NCBI GenBank assembly: GCA_023423285.1
Contig: JAFAFV010000007.1
Coordinates: forward strand, 1 to 50,344
Origin: Bacteroidota bacterium
GTDB taxonomy: Bacteria; Bacteroidota; Bacteroidia; Chitinophagales; Chitinophagaceae
Length of the DNA stretch: 50,344 bases
Reading direction: 5' to 3'
The position numbers were made by a program, and so were the translations under genes. The notes under the pieces were generated by a model. It was not told where the DNA came from and ran no database searches. It saw only the letters and a program-made list of their open reading frames with translations. Below, one piece after another: positions 26,611 to 35,437 of the stretch; positions within the stretch are counted from its first letter, which is position 1, and every line of letters begins with the position of its first letter.

Positions 26611-26618
26611 TACCTTTG
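26611..26618 (+). promoter_or_regulatory. -7 promoter box of the metH operon
   Basis: TACCTTTG fits TAnnTTTG. Transcription a few bases downstream would begin right at the first helix of the candidate riboswitch (26624), a good fit. No clear TTG -33 element is seen. Confidence 0.6.
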
Positions 26619-26621
26619 TTG

Positions 26622-26676
26622 CCGCAGGCAGATTTGTTTATTGTTCAACCTGCATAAAAAATGGAACTAATAAACG
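26622..26676 (+). promoter_or_regulatory. candidate SAM-II-type riboswitch before metH
   Basis: The RNA can form an H-type pseudoknot. Helix P1 pairs GCAGG (26624-26628) with CCTGC (26649-26653). The P1 loop word GTTTATTGTTC (26636-26646) pairs with GAAC (26664-26667) plus AATAAAC (26669-26675), leaving T26668 as a single bulge. In SAM-II the loop also pairs downstream, with an unpaired U inside a C-U-A-A context, and here the bulge lies in CTAA as well. GATTTG in the loop and ATAAAAAATG after P1 resemble the SAM-II words GATTTAA and GATAAATG. Its place before methionine synthase and just after a promoter box suits a SAM sensor. The identification is by eye and needs a covariance search. Confidence 0.68.
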
Positions 26677-26705
26677 ATCCCGCCTAAGGCTCTCCGTTTA
26701 TTTTT
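26669..26705 (+). promoter_or_regulatory. alternative hairpin overlapping the riboswitch
   Basis: AATAAACG (26669-26676) is fully complementary to CGTTTATT (26695-26702), which is followed by TTT. It uses the same bases as the 3' strand of the pseudoknot, so the two folds exclude each other. Inside is a small GCC-TAA-GGC hairpin (26682-26690). This could be the expression platform. If it acted as a terminator, ligand binding would turn the gene on, opposite to expectation for metH, so the mechanism is unresolved. Confidence 0.45.
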
Positions 26706-26724
26706 CCGCAAACTTTTTGTTCAA

Positions 26725-27738
26725 ATGAATGATTTAAGAAAATTATTAAATGAGCGTATACTCGTATTAGATGGCGCCATGGGCACCATGATACAGCGCT
26801 ATAAATTAAACGAAGAAGATTACCGTGGCGAGCGTTTTAAAAACTGGCATAAAGATGTAAAAGGCAATAATGATCTTTTGAGCATCACGCAGCCACAGGT
26901 TATTAAGGCTATTCATAAGGAATACCTTGCCGCCGGCGCTGATATTATTGAAACCAACACCTTTAGCAGTACCGGCATTGCACAGGCTGATTATGACATG
27001 CAGGAATTTGCTTACGAGCTAAACCTGGCATCAGTGAAATGTGCCAAAGAAGCTATTGCTGAATTTAGAGCTGAAGGCAATACATCAAAACCACTTTTTA
27101 TTGCAGGCGCCATTGGCCCGCTCAATAAAACGCTGTCGCTATCGCCTGATGTAAACAATCCTGGTTTTCGGTCTGTAACCTTTGATGAAGTGGTTGCCGC
27201 ATATTATGAACAAATTAGCGGACTGGTGGAAAGCGGCGCTGACCTCCTTCTGATTGAAACCATTTTTGATACGCTAAATGCCAAGGCCGCCATTTTTGCT
27301 GCAAAAAAATTCTTTAGAGAGCACCCTGACAAAAAAAGAGAAATCATGATCAGCGGCACTATTACAGATGCATCAGGCAGAACGCTCAGCGGGCAAACGC
27401 TTGAGGCATTTTATATTTCAATAGCGCACGCCGCGCCATTAAGCGTGGGCCTGAATTGTGCGTTAGGCGCTAAAGAAATGCGCTCACATGTAGAGGAGCT
27501 TTCTCAAATAGCCAATTGTTATGTTTCGGCTTATCCTAATGCCGGTCTGCCCAATGCCATGGGTGAGTATGATGAACAACCGGAACAAACAGCCGCTTTT
27601 ATTAAAGAATGGGCAAGCGAAGGTTTTGTAAACATCGTAGGCGGATGCTGCGGTACCACTCCTGATCATATCAAAGCAATGGCCGAAGCAGTAAAAGGTT
27701 TGCAGCCCAGAATTCAAGAGCCACAATTCACTGTTTAA
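26725..27738 (+). CDS. metH: methionine synthase, homocysteine-binding half
   Basis: A 337-residue protein equal to the first module of cobalamin-dependent methionine synthase. It begins MNDLRKLLNERILVLDGAMGTMIQ; the zinc ligands that hold homocysteine are C245 (GLNCALGAKEMR), C308 and C309 (VGGCCGTTPDHI), which lie two residues from their Escherichia coli MetH positions. The protein then stops, so MetH is split into two genes here, a state known in Bacteroidota. The second gene follows after 67 bases. The operon is preceded by a candidate SAM-II riboswitch. Confidence 0.95.
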   Translation: MNDLRKLLNERILVLDGAMGTMIQRYKLNEEDYRGERFKNWHKDVKGNNDLLSITQPQVIKAIHKEYLAAGADIIETNTFSSTGIAQADYDMQEFAYELNLASVKCAKEAIAEFRAEGNTSKPLFIAGAIGPLNKTLSLSPDVNNPGFRSVTFDEVVAAYYEQISGLVESGADLLLIETIFDTLNAKAAIFAAKKFFREHPDKKREIMISGTITDASGRTLSGQTLEAFYISIAHAAPLSVGLNCALGAKEMRSHVEELSQIANCYVSAYPNAGLPNAMGEYDEQPEQTAAFIKEWASEGFVNIVGGCCGTTPDHIKAMAEAVKGLQPRIQEPQFTV

Positions 27739-27805
27739 AAACCTGGTGTAAAATAGTTAATAACAATAGTTGTTTAGCTATTGCTTACACCTTTTAAATT
27801 TAGTA

Positions 27806-30481
27806 ATGAAATCAGTTCAATCATATCTTACCCTTAGTGGACTTGAACCTTTAGTGGTTCGTCCTGAAAGCAATTTTATTAATGTAGGAGAAAGAACCAA
27901 CGTAACGGGTTCTAAGAAATTCGCAAGGCTTATTCGTGAAAATAAATATGAAGAAGCGCTAAGCGTGGCCCGTCAGCAGGTGGAAAATGGCGCCCAGATA
28001 ATAGATATTAATATGGATGATGCCCTGCTCGATGGCGTACAAGCCATGACCACCTTTCTCAATCTGGTACAAAGCGAGCCTGATATATCTAAAGTGCCCA
28101 TTATGATAGACTCTTCAAAGTTTGAGATTATTGAGGCTGGTCTTAAATGCGTGCAGGGCAAATGCATAGTAAACTCCATTTCTATGAAGGAAGGAGAGGA
28201 AAAATTTATTGAACAGGCGATTATTTGTAAAAGCTATGGTGCTGCCGTAATTATAATGGCTTTTGATGAAAAGGGCCAGGCCGATACTAAAGAAAGAAAA
28301 GTGGAGATATGCCACAGAGCGTATAAAATTCTGACCGAACAGGTAGGCTTTGCTCCGCAGGATATTATTTTTGACCCAAATATTTTTGCCATAGCCACAG
28401 GCCTTGAAGAACACAATAACTATGGCGTAGATTTCATTGAAGCTGTAAAAGAGATCAAAAAATTGATGCCACTTACCAACATAAGCGGTGGCGTGAGCAA
28501 CCTGTCATTTTCTTTTAGAGGAAATGAGCCTGTGCGTGAAGCTATGCACGCTGTATTTCTGTATCACGCCATAAAAGCAGGCATGACAATGGGTATTGTA
28601 AATGCTGGCCAACTGGCAGTGTATGATGAAATTGAACCCCGCCTGCGCGAATTGTGTGAAGACGTGATTTTGAACCGTAACAATGAAAACAACGATGCTA
28701 CGGAAAAATTACTGGCTTTTGCAGAAACCGTAAAAGCACAGGGCAAAGTAATAAAGAAGGATGATGCGTGGCGCAATGGCAGCGTGGAAGAAAAGCTGAA
28801 ACATGCACTCGTAAATGGCATTACTGATTATATTGATGTGGATACCGAAGAGGCAAGGATAAAATATCCGCGTCCGCTTGATGTGATAGAAGGGCCGCTT
28901 ATGGCAGGTATGGATGTTGTGGGCGACTTGTTTGGGGCTGGCAAAATGTTTTTACCACAGGTAGTAAAAAGCGCGCGGGTGATGAAAAAAAGTGTAGCCT
29001 GGCTGTTGCCGTTTATTGAGCAGGAAAAAATTGATAATCCCGAAGCTGTGCAGCAAAACGTGCCGCTTATTTTGCTGGCTACAGTAAAAGGCGATGTGCA
29101 TGATATTGGTAAAAACATTGTGGGCGTGGTGCTGGGCTGTAATGGGTACCAGGTGATGGATCTGGGTGTGATGGTGCCTGCAGACAAAATATTAGATACG
29201 GCCATAAAGGAAAAAGCTGATATCATCGGGTTGAGCGGTCTCATCACACCATCGCTGGATGAAATGGTGCACGTAGCTGGTGAAATGCAACGCAGAGGTA
29301 TGACGCAGCCTTTACTCATCGGTGGTGCCACCACATCACGCATGCATACCGCAGTAAAAATTGCACCGCGGTTTGATAAAGGCGTGGTACACGTTTTAGA
29401 TGCATCCAGAAGTGTAACGGTAGCCGGTAATCTTTTAAACCCTGAACATAAAACAGGATTTTTAACAGGCATTAAAGAAGAATACGATAAGCTGGCAATT
29501 GAATTTGCAAGCAAAAAAACAATCAAAGAATACATCCCCTTCAGCAAAGCACAAAAAAATAAAACGGCAATTGACTGGAAAAATTATACCCCTCCAGCCC
29601 CAAGGCTTATCGGTACAAAAGTGTTTGATGATGTAGATTTAGCTGAGCTTAGAAGCTATTTAGACTGGCAGCCTTTTTTTATTACATGGGAACTGCATGG
29701 TCGCTTTCCTAAAATACTGGAAGATGAAGTAGTGGGAGTAGAAGCAACAAAATTATATAACGATGCCAATGCGCTGATTGACCAGATCATTGCTGAGAAA
29801 TGGTTGACGCCGAAAGGTGTTGCTGGCTTCTGGCCGGCGGTGAAAACCGCTCCTGATACAGTGGCGGTCAATCACGATGGCAATAGCATACAACTTGAAT
29901 TTCTGCGACAGCAACAAAAGAAAGCAGCAGGACAGCCCAATTTCAGCCTGAGCGATTTTATATCAGACGATCAACCTGATTACATTGGTGCATTTTCTGT
30001 AACCATACAGGGCATTGAACCGCACCTTGAGCGTTTTGTTGCCAATCATGATGATTATAATAAGATCATGCTGCAGGCGCTGGCAGACAGGTTTGCAGAA
30101 GCCTTTGCAGAATACCTGCACGAAAAAACACGAAAGGAACTTTGGGCTTATGCATCAGATGAAACTCTTGCCAACGAAGACCTTATTAAAGAAAAATACA
30201 TGGGTATTCGCCCGGCACCCGGCTACCCGGCCTGCCCCGATCATACAGAAAAATACAAGCTGTTTGAACTACTGGGCGGAGAAGAAAAAACGGGCATTCA
30301 TCTAACGGAATCGCTGGCTATGTACCCGGCTGCCTCAGTTTGTGGCTGGTATTTCAGCCATCCGGAAAGCAAATATTTTGGTGTGGGAAAAATTCAGCCA
30401 GACCAGTTTGCAGATTATGTGCGGCGCAAAGGCTTGAGTGAAGATGAAATGGCAAGATGGTTAAGACCGATCATGGAATGA
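27806..30481 (+). CDS. metH: methionine synthase, folate-, B12- and SAM-binding part
   Basis: An 891-residue protein carrying the remaining MetH modules in order: methyltetrahydrofolate-binding TIM barrel (FINVGERTNVTGSKKF, DINMDDALLDG, about 20-300), the B12 cap and B12-binding domain (GDVHDIGKNIVGVVLGCNGY, with H432 as the cobalt ligand), and the reactivation domain that binds SAM (RPAPGYPACPDH near the C-terminus). With the upstream protein it methylates homocysteine to methionine. The start MKSVQSYLTLSG at 27806 is chosen over an in-frame ATG at 27770, whose extra residues are unlike MetH. It converges on the aldo/keto reductase gene with an 18-base gap. Confidence 0.95.
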   Translation: MKSVQSYLTLSGLEPLVVRPESNFINVGERTNVTGSKKFARLIRENKYEEALSVARQQVENGAQIIDINMDDALLDGVQAMTTFLNLVQSEPDISKVPIMIDSSKFEIIEAGLKCVQGKCIVNSISMKEGEEKFIEQAIICKSYGAAVIIMAFDEKGQADTKERKVEICHRAYKILTEQVGFAPQDIIFDPNIFAIATGLEEHNNYGVDFIEAVKEIKKLMPLTNISGGVSNLSFSFRGNEPVREAMHAVFLYHAIKAGMTMGIVNAGQLAVYDEIEPRLRELCEDVILNRNNENNDATEKLLAFAETVKAQGKVIKKDDAWRNGSVEEKLKHALVNGITDYIDVDTEEARIKYPRPLDVIEGPLMAGMDVVGDLFGAGKMFLPQVVKSARVMKKSVAWLLPFIEQEKIDNPEAVQQNVPLILLATVKGDVHDIGKNIVGVVLGCNGYQVMDLGVMVPADKILDTAIKEKADIIGLSGLITPSLDEMVHVAGEMQRRGMTQPLLIGGATTSRMHTAVKIAPRFDKGVVHVLDASRSVTVAGNLLNPEHKTGFLTGIKEEYDKLAIEFASKKTIKEYIPFSKAQKNKTAIDWKNYTPPAPRLIGTKVFDDVDLAELRSYLDWQPFFITWELHGRFPKILEDEVVGVEATKLYNDANALIDQIIAEKWLTPKGVAGFWPAVKTAPDTVAVNHDGNSIQLEFLRQQQKKAAGQPNFSLSDFISDDQPDYIGAFSVTIQGIEPHLERFVANHDDYNKIMLQALADRFAEAFAEYLHEKTRKELWAYASDETLANEDLIKEKYMGIRPAPGYPACPDHTEKYKLFELLGGEEKTGIHLTESLAMYPAASVCGWYFSHPESKYFGVGKIQPDQFADYVRRKGLSEDEMARWLRPIME

Positions 30482-30499
30482 TCAAACAGATGTAGTTTA

Positions 30500-31507
30500 T
30501 TATACATAAGGATAATCCCTGTCAATCAGTCCTTCTTCTTTCATCCGGTTCCAGAAATCTGCGGGTATTATGGCATCGGCCATCTGTACATTTTCTTTAA
30601 CACGCCGGGGGTTGCTGCTGTTAAGCGCGATGCTTTTTATGCCCGGTATGTTTATGGCAAATGATATAGCAGCGGCTGCAGGTTGAATGCCGTATTCATT
30701 GCAGATAGTATGAAACCTGTCGCGCCAGTAGTAATATTTTTTGTGAGCCGGGTGAGTTTTGCTCAGTTCTTCATAATTAAAAAAATCGCTTCCCGTTAAA
30801 AATCCGCCATGAAAAATGGCCGAGTTGATGATGGTAATGCCCTTGCGGTGCAGGTGTTCCACAAAATTCAGTAACTCCTTAGAATGGTCAAATATCGTTA
30901 GGCTGTTGGCAATCATCACCCAATCAAGCGTAACATCTTTTTCTATTAGTTGAACAGACCTCCAGTTTTTAGCGCCCACGCCAACAGACTTTACAAGGTC
31001 TTTTCGTTTCAAATCCATCAACGCCTGGTAGGCTTCCAATATATCGTTATATTTTTTTTCGTAATCATTTTTGTTAATTGCAGAAGCTAAGTATTCATCA
31101 GGGTCGTGCACGGATACAAACTGCACACTATAGCCGTTCAATAATTCATTGCCCTGATGGTAGCATTTTAAAATACCGTTGTAGCTTATCTTCTGTTCTG
31201 CATCAAATTTTAAATTGCACCAAATGCCTTTTTCAAATGTAGGTTCGGCAGTTTTAAGTGGTTTGCGCACCCAAGCTAGTTTGTTGCTGATGAGTATCTG
31301 GTCTTTTTCTATTCCCAGACTGCTAAGGCATTTGCCAAGTTCTTCTAATGCAAGCCCCGCGCCGTATTTTCCTGCGCTATCAAACATAGGCATGCCCGGT
31401 GTGTTATCTATATACTCTTTTACAATAGCTAATTTTTCTTCAAAAGCCATTTCTTTGTATAAATTTCCCAACAGGCTCGTTCCCGATATCACTTTTGGCA
31501 ATTGCAT
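30500..31507 (-). CDS. aldo/keto reductase
   Basis: A 335-residue NAD(P)-dependent oxidoreductase of the AKR TIM-barrel superfamily. MFDSAGKYGAGLALEELG corresponds to the catalytic D-x3-Y motif, LISNKLAW carries the conserved lysine, and VSVHDPDEY the substrate-site histidine region; GIKSIALNSSNPRRVKENV matches the cofactor-binding end. It resembles the D-threo-aldose/L-fucose dehydrogenase group, which oxidises sugars such as fucose, but this is an impression. The start MQLPKVISGTSLLG at 31507 fits the family better than an upstream ATG at 31582. It is a lone gene, divergent from NDH-2. Confidence 0.88.
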   Translation of the reverse strand: MQLPKVISGTSLLGNLYKEMAFEEKLAIVKEYIDNTPGMPMFDSAGKYGAGLALEELGKCLSSLGIEKDQILISNKLAWVRKPLKTAEPTFEKGIWCNLKFDAEQKISYNGILKCYHQGNELLNGYSVQFVSVHDPDEYLASAINKNDYEKKYNDILEAYQALMDLKRKDLVKSVGVGAKNWRSVQLIEKDVTLDWVMIANSLTIFDHSKELLNFVEHLHRKGITIINSAIFHGGFLTGSDFFNYEELSKTHPAHKKYYYWRDRFHTICNEYGIQPAAAAISFAINIPGIKSIALNSSNPRRVKENVQMADAIIPADFWNRMKEEGLIDRDYPYV

Positions 31508-31654
31508 GCGTGTAATTGTTTTGGGCAAGTTAAAACGATTCCGGTAAAAAATAATTGGGGATATAATGGCACGGCCACACAAATCTATTTTATAGTAATA
31601 TTAAACACATGCCGTGTATGAAATGTTATACCTTTTGTATCAACAAACAACACT

Positions 31655-32926
31655 ATGGCCAACCCTCATAAACACATTGTAATCATAGGAGGCGGCTTTG
31701 CCGGCTTAAACATCATTATGAAGTTGCAAAACCAGCCCGGTATAACCGCCACGCTTGTAGATGTAAACAACTATAATTTTTTTCCTCCTTTATTGTACCA
31801 GGTAGCCACAGGGTTTTTAGAGCCTTCGGCGATCAGCTACCCTTTCAGAAGATTTTTGAGGAAACGAAACAATGTGCTTTTCAGGATGGCAGAACTGAAG
31901 CGGATAGTGCCTGAAGAAAATAAAGTAATCCTTTCAAACGGAGAGCTGGGTTATGATGTATTGATATTGGCCACGGGCGCCGAAACGAATTATTTTGGAA
32001 TGGAGAATGTAAAACGCAACGCCATTCCCATGAAAACACTGAGCGACGCGCTTGCCATGCGCAACCTGCTGCTGCAAAGGCTTGAGGAAGCTACGCGTAC
32101 CAGTGATATTGAGGAAAAGAAAAAACTCATCACTGTTGTTGTAGCTGGCGCAGGGCCAACAGGCGTTGAGCTTTCGGGCATGTTTGCAGAAATGCGCAAG
32201 AATATTATTCGCAAAGATTATCCTGAACTGAGTGGCCTTGGGCTGGGTGGAATTTATCTGGTAGATGGCGCTCCCGCTGTGCTGGCGCCCATGTCTGAAA
32301 AATCACAGCAATACACTTATCAATCGCTCGAAGACCTTGGTGTGATCATAAAACTAAACGTGACTGTTAACGATTTTACAGATGATGTAGTGCAGTTAAG
32401 CGATGGTACGACAATTACCACTAAAAATCTGATATGGGCCGCAGGCGTTGCAGCAAAAACTTTTGAGGGCATACCTATAGAAAGTTACGGGCGGGGCAGG
32501 CGATTAATCACAAATGAATTTAACCGGCTGGAAGCATTTGAAAATATTTATGCGGTGGGCGATACCTGCTTTCAAACACACGATCCTGCTTTTCCCAACG
32601 GGCACCCGCAAGTAGCACAAGTAGCTATTCAACAGGCAAAAAACCTGGGTAAAAACCTGCTGCGCCCACCAAGCGGCTGGCAGCGTTTTATTTATACCGA
32701 CAGAGGCTCTATGGCCATCATCGGGCGTAATAAGGCCGTGGCCGATATCCCAAAAAAAATACATTATAATGGATTTATTGCCTGGCTGGTGTGGCTTTTT
32801 GTACACGTGATGTCTTTACTCAATTACCGAAACAGGCTGAGAACACTTTACAACTGGGTGGGTGCATATTTTAGTAAAGACCAAACGTTCCGTATGATCA
32901 TCAGGCCTGATGAAAGAGATGATTAA
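31655..32926 (+). CDS. ndh: type II NADH dehydrogenase (NDH-2)
   Basis: A 423-residue FAD-dependent respiratory enzyme that passes electrons from NADH to quinone without pumping protons. It has the FAD-binding HIVIIGGGFAGLN (7-19), FFPPLLYQVATG, the NADH-binding VVVAGAGPTGVELSG and the second FAD motif NIYAVGD. Near the C-terminus HYNGFIAWLVWLFVHVMSLL is a hydrophobic stretch that would attach it to the inner membrane. Length is typical for NDH-2. It is followed after 35 bases by an MscS channel gene that has its own -7 box. Confidence 0.9.
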   Translation: MANPHKHIVIIGGGFAGLNIIMKLQNQPGITATLVDVNNYNFFPPLLYQVATGFLEPSAISYPFRRFLRKRNNVLFRMAELKRIVPEENKVILSNGELGYDVLILATGAETNYFGMENVKRNAIPMKTLSDALAMRNLLLQRLEEATRTSDIEEKKKLITVVVAGAGPTGVELSGMFAEMRKNIIRKDYPELSGLGLGGIYLVDGAPAVLAPMSEKSQQYTYQSLEDLGVIIKLNVTVNDFTDDVVQLSDGTTITTKNLIWAAGVAAKTFEGIPIESYGRGRRLITNEFNRLEAFENIYAVGDTCFQTHDPAFPNGHPQVAQVAIQQAKNLGKNLLRPPSGWQRFIYTDRGSMAIIGRNKAVADIPKKIHYNGFIAWLVWLFVHVMSLLNYRNRLRTLYNWVGAYFSKDQTFRMIIRPDERDD

Positions 32927-32930
32927 CCTT

Positions 32931-32938
32931 TACATTTG
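32931..32938 (+). promoter_or_regulatory. candidate -7 promoter box of the MscS gene
   Basis: TACATTTG matches TAnnTTTG, 5 bases after the NDH-2 stop and 23 before the MscS start codon. It suggests that the channel gene can be transcribed independently of ndh. No -33 element is evident. Confidence 0.5.
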
Positions 32939-32961
32939 CAACGAACACAGCATTTTTTTTT

Positions 32962-34080
32962 ATGAATGAATTTTTAGATGCCGTTTATTTGAATAATACA
33001 GTAAGGCAATATCTTATCGTAGCGCTTATCATAGTCGTGGTAATTTTAGCCAAACGTTTTATTGCTCAATATGTAGCCGGATTTATTTACAACACGATCA
33101 GCGCACGGTGGAAGGCCATAGATAAACCCACATTTATAAGGCTTGTAGCACGGCCGCTGGGATTGTTTTTTGTAGTGCTCGTTACGGTTATTGCATTAGA
33201 CAAGTTAACATTTCCGCATCAGCTTGATATCAGGATCTATAAAATTTCCCTTCACGATGTGTTTCGCATTATCGGCACATCCGTCATCATCATAACATTT
33301 TTTTTGTTTCTTGTAAAGTGCCTCGACTTTGCGGGGCTGATTATAAAAGAACGCTTTGCTGATGGTGCAGAAAGATCTAAAAGTCAGATTATTTTCTTTT
33401 TTAAGGATCTTGTTAAAGTGCTGTTATTGCTTATTGGCTTTTTATTGATTTTAAAATATGCTTTTAATTATGATGTGAAAGGTTTGGTAACAGGGCTGAG
33501 CATTGTGGGCGCTGCTATAGCGCTTGCTTTAAAAGAAAACCTTGAAAACCTGATTGCATCTTTCGTGATCTTTTTTGATAAACCATTTACAACAGGAGAT
33601 ATTGTAAAGGTCAATAACATTTCTGGTGTTGTAGAAAAGATTGGCTTGCGCAGCACCCGCATTCGCTCAGATGATAAAACCTTTATTACCGTACCTAACA
33701 AACAAATGGCCGACAGCATACTGGATAATCTCACTGTACGCACCCATCGCAGGTATGTTTTAAAGCTTGAGATAGCACCGGCCACACCGCATCACAAGGT
33801 TAAGAAACTGGTTGAAAGGTTGAAGCAAATTGTAAAAAAAGAAGAAGTGCTGATTGAGTCAGTCTACGTCACGGAAATAAATGCCACGGCTATCATTATT
33901 AACATAGAAATTTTTACAGGCAATATTGCTTTCAGCCTTTTTCAGGAAGTGAGGCAGGATGTAAACCTTGAAACGCTGGCATTAATGGAGAAGCTGGATA
34001 TTGAAGTGGCAGGTAAAAAAACAGACCTGAACATTACTACGCAAGGTCCAGCACAACCGCCGCCTTCTAAGATTTTGTAA
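32962..34080 (+). CDS. MscS-family mechanosensitive channel
   Basis: A 372-residue inner-membrane channel that opens under membrane tension to release solutes. Four hydrophobic segments span residues about 15-35, 65-85, 100-125 and 150-168. The pore-lining segment reads VTGLSIVGAAIALALKENLEN with the small-residue pattern of MscS TM3. The beta domain (KPFTTGDIVKVNNISGVVEKIGLRSTRIR, FITVPNKQMADSILDN) and alpha/beta C-terminal domain follow. Its 3' end overlaps the convergent thioredoxin-like gene by 14 bases. Confidence 0.93.
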   Translation: MNEFLDAVYLNNTVRQYLIVALIIVVVILAKRFIAQYVAGFIYNTISARWKAIDKPTFIRLVARPLGLFFVVLVTVIALDKLTFPHQLDIRIYKISLHDVFRIIGTSVIIITFFLFLVKCLDFAGLIIKERFADGAERSKSQIIFFFKDLVKVLLLLIGFLLILKYAFNYDVKGLVTGLSIVGAAIALALKENLENLIASFVIFFDKPFTTGDIVKVNNISGVVEKIGLRSTRIRSDDKTFITVPNKQMADSILDNLTVRTHRRYVLKLEIAPATPHHKVKKLVERLKQIVKKEEVLIESVYVTEINATAIIINIEIFTGNIAFSLFQEVRQDVNLETLALMEKLDIEVAGKKTDLNITTQGPAQPPPSKIL

Positions 34081-34576
34081 GCAGCGCTGCCAGCTCTTGG
34101 TCAAACCTGCCGGTTTCACCATACTCAACCACACGGCCAAGTTCTTTACCATTTTTAAATACAATAATGGTGGGCACATTGGTTACTTTTAAAACATGGG
34201 TCAGCCTGTTTTTATCCTGTTTCGTTCTGTCCACAGCCACCATCGTTACATTTTCTTTATTGAACTCAACAGTATCTAAAATTGAAAAAAACCTGGGAAT
34301 CACATAATGCGAATCCGGGCACCAGGTGCCAACAAATACTAAAAAGTTCACACTATCCTTGTTCGCTTCAAATGCCTTAACCACGGCTTCTTTTTGTTTG
34401 TATGTATTTTGAGCTTTGGCAAACCAATTAAAAGCGGTGTCGGTTTTTAAAAGGCTGTCATGAATAAATCCCAAATACATTTTGCTGCCATTATTATCGG
34501 CAACTGTTTCATAGCCCTGTGCATTTACAAAATATGCAAAGCACATCACTATGGCTGATAAAATTAATCGCTTCAT
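34067..34576 (-). CDS. exported thioredoxin-fold protein with single-cysteine site
   Basis: A 169-residue protein with signal peptide MKRLILSAIVMCFAYFVNAQ, so it acts in the periplasm. The thioredoxin fold shows FLVFVGTWCPDSHYVIPRFF and the cis-proline loop NVPTIIVFKNG. The active site reads WCPDS, so the second cysteine of CxxC is missing; a dithiol-disulfide role is unlikely, and a monothiol or binding role is more probable. The start at 34576 is preferred over an ATG six codons upstream because the signal peptide begins there. It overlaps the MscS stop by 14 bases. Confidence 0.85.
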   Translation of the reverse strand: MKRLILSAIVMCFAYFVNAQGYETVADNNGSKMYLGFIHDSLLKTDTAFNWFAKAQNTYKQKEAVVKAFEANKDSVNFLVFVGTWCPDSHYVIPRFFSILDTVEFNKENVTMVAVDRTKQDKNRLTHVLKVTNVPTIIVFKNGKELGRVVEYGETGRFDQELAALLTKS

Positions 34577-34628
34577 AAATTTCTTATTGTACAAAAAGAT
34601 GGTAATTGGTGCGTGCAGGTTGCCGCCA

Positions 34629-35363
34629 CTATATATTTGCTTTCAACTCTAAAAAGAAGGATTTAATTTTTTGCAGTGATTGCACGGCTGCAAATTTTTC
34701 TTCAGCTGATTTATGATTTCTAAGGTATTCCCTAGCGCCTTCAATTGTGTATTTTCTGCGGCGCAACAAGTCGTATATTAGGTGCAGGTTTTTAATATCA
34801 ACCGGTCTGAAAAACCGGTCTCCCTTCCCGTTCTTTTTCGGTTTTAAAATATCAAATTCGCTTTCCCAATATCGAATCAGCGAGTGGTTTTCGTTGAACA
34901 TTGCTGTAACCTCGCCCATGCTGTAGTATTGTTTTTTAAACAGCTCTTCATCATCAGGCATTTCTATTAAATCTGCAGCAGCGCTGTTATCTTTTACTGA
35001 ACGGCGGCCGCGGGTACCGGTTGATTTTTTTACAACCGGGTTGATTTCTTTGGCCTGTACGGTTGGAATTGCTTTTTCCTGAACAGGCCTTTCCGGTTCT
35101 GCATCTGCTGGTGCTTCTTCGCCTGCTTCTGTTGATGGCTCATATACGGGTTCCTTATCAATTTCAGGCGCTTCAGTGGGCTGTTCAGAAATCTTTTCTT
35201 TAACCGGTGTTGCAGCGGTAGATTGGGCTATGTTGTCAGCGGGAGTTTCAATAATTTCTGGCGGGCGCAGGGTATTTAGCCGCGGCTTGGGCGCTGGTTC
35301 GTTTTTTTCCACTTCATCAAAAAACGAAAAAACGCCTTGTGGTTGCGAAGTTGCTTTTGACAT
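34629..35363 (-). CDS. MerR-family transcriptional regulator with long disordered N-terminus
   Basis: A 244-residue protein. Residues 1-140 are rich in proline, glutamate and alanine and look disordered. Residues about 145-215 form a MerR-type winged helix: YYSMGEVTAMFNENHSLIRYWESEFDILKPKKNGKGDRFFRPVDI, then a helical end with LRRRKYTIEGAREYL. MerR proteins normally have this domain at the N-terminus and a C-terminal ligand domain; the reversed order here means the ligand or partner region, if any, is the disordered part. A TAnnTTTG box lies 4 bases before the ATG. Confidence 0.9.
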   Translation of the reverse strand: MSKATSQPQGVFSFFDEVEKNEPAPKPRLNTLRPPEIIETPADNIAQSTAATPVKEKISEQPTEAPEIDKEPVYEPSTEAGEEAPADAEPERPVQEKAIPTVQAKEINPVVKKSTGTRGRRSVKDNSAAADLIEMPDDEELFKKQYYSMGEVTAMFNENHSLIRYWESEFDILKPKKNGKGDRFFRPVDIKNLHLIYDLLRRRKYTIEGAREYLRNHKSAEEKFAAVQSLQKIKSFFLELKANI

Positions 35364-35367
35364 GTTA

Positions 35368-35375
35368 CAAATCTA
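35368..35375 (-). promoter_or_regulatory. -7 promoter box of the MerR gene, directly after a terminator
   Basis: On the minus strand TAGATTTG fits TAnnTTTG and ends 4 bases before the start codon at 35363, which implies a leaderless transcript. It lies directly after the T run of the upstream gene's terminator. Confidence 0.55.
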
Positions 35376-35376
35376 C

Positions 35377-35411
35377 AAAAATGGCGCAGCATTTTCGCCT
35401 GCGCCATTTTT
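35377..35411 (-). terminator. intrinsic terminator upstream of the MerR gene
   Basis: AAAAATGGCGCAG (35377-35389) pairs perfectly with CTGCGCCATTTTT (35399-35411) over 13 bp around a 9-base loop. It ends transcripts of the minus-strand secreted-protein gene that stops at 35438, and abuts the MerR promoter box. Confidence 0.88.
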
Positions 35412-35437
35412 AAACTTGTTTTAAGATGAATAACGTG

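Noticed and set aside
26641..26724. S-box (SAM-I) or cobalamin riboswitch before metH
   Set aside because: The long conserved S-box core and the B12-box words are absent; only the pseudoknot pattern fits.
28828..29547. Open frame of 239 codons antisense to metH
   Set aside because: Low-complexity serine/threonine-rich shadow of the conserved B12 domain coding frame.
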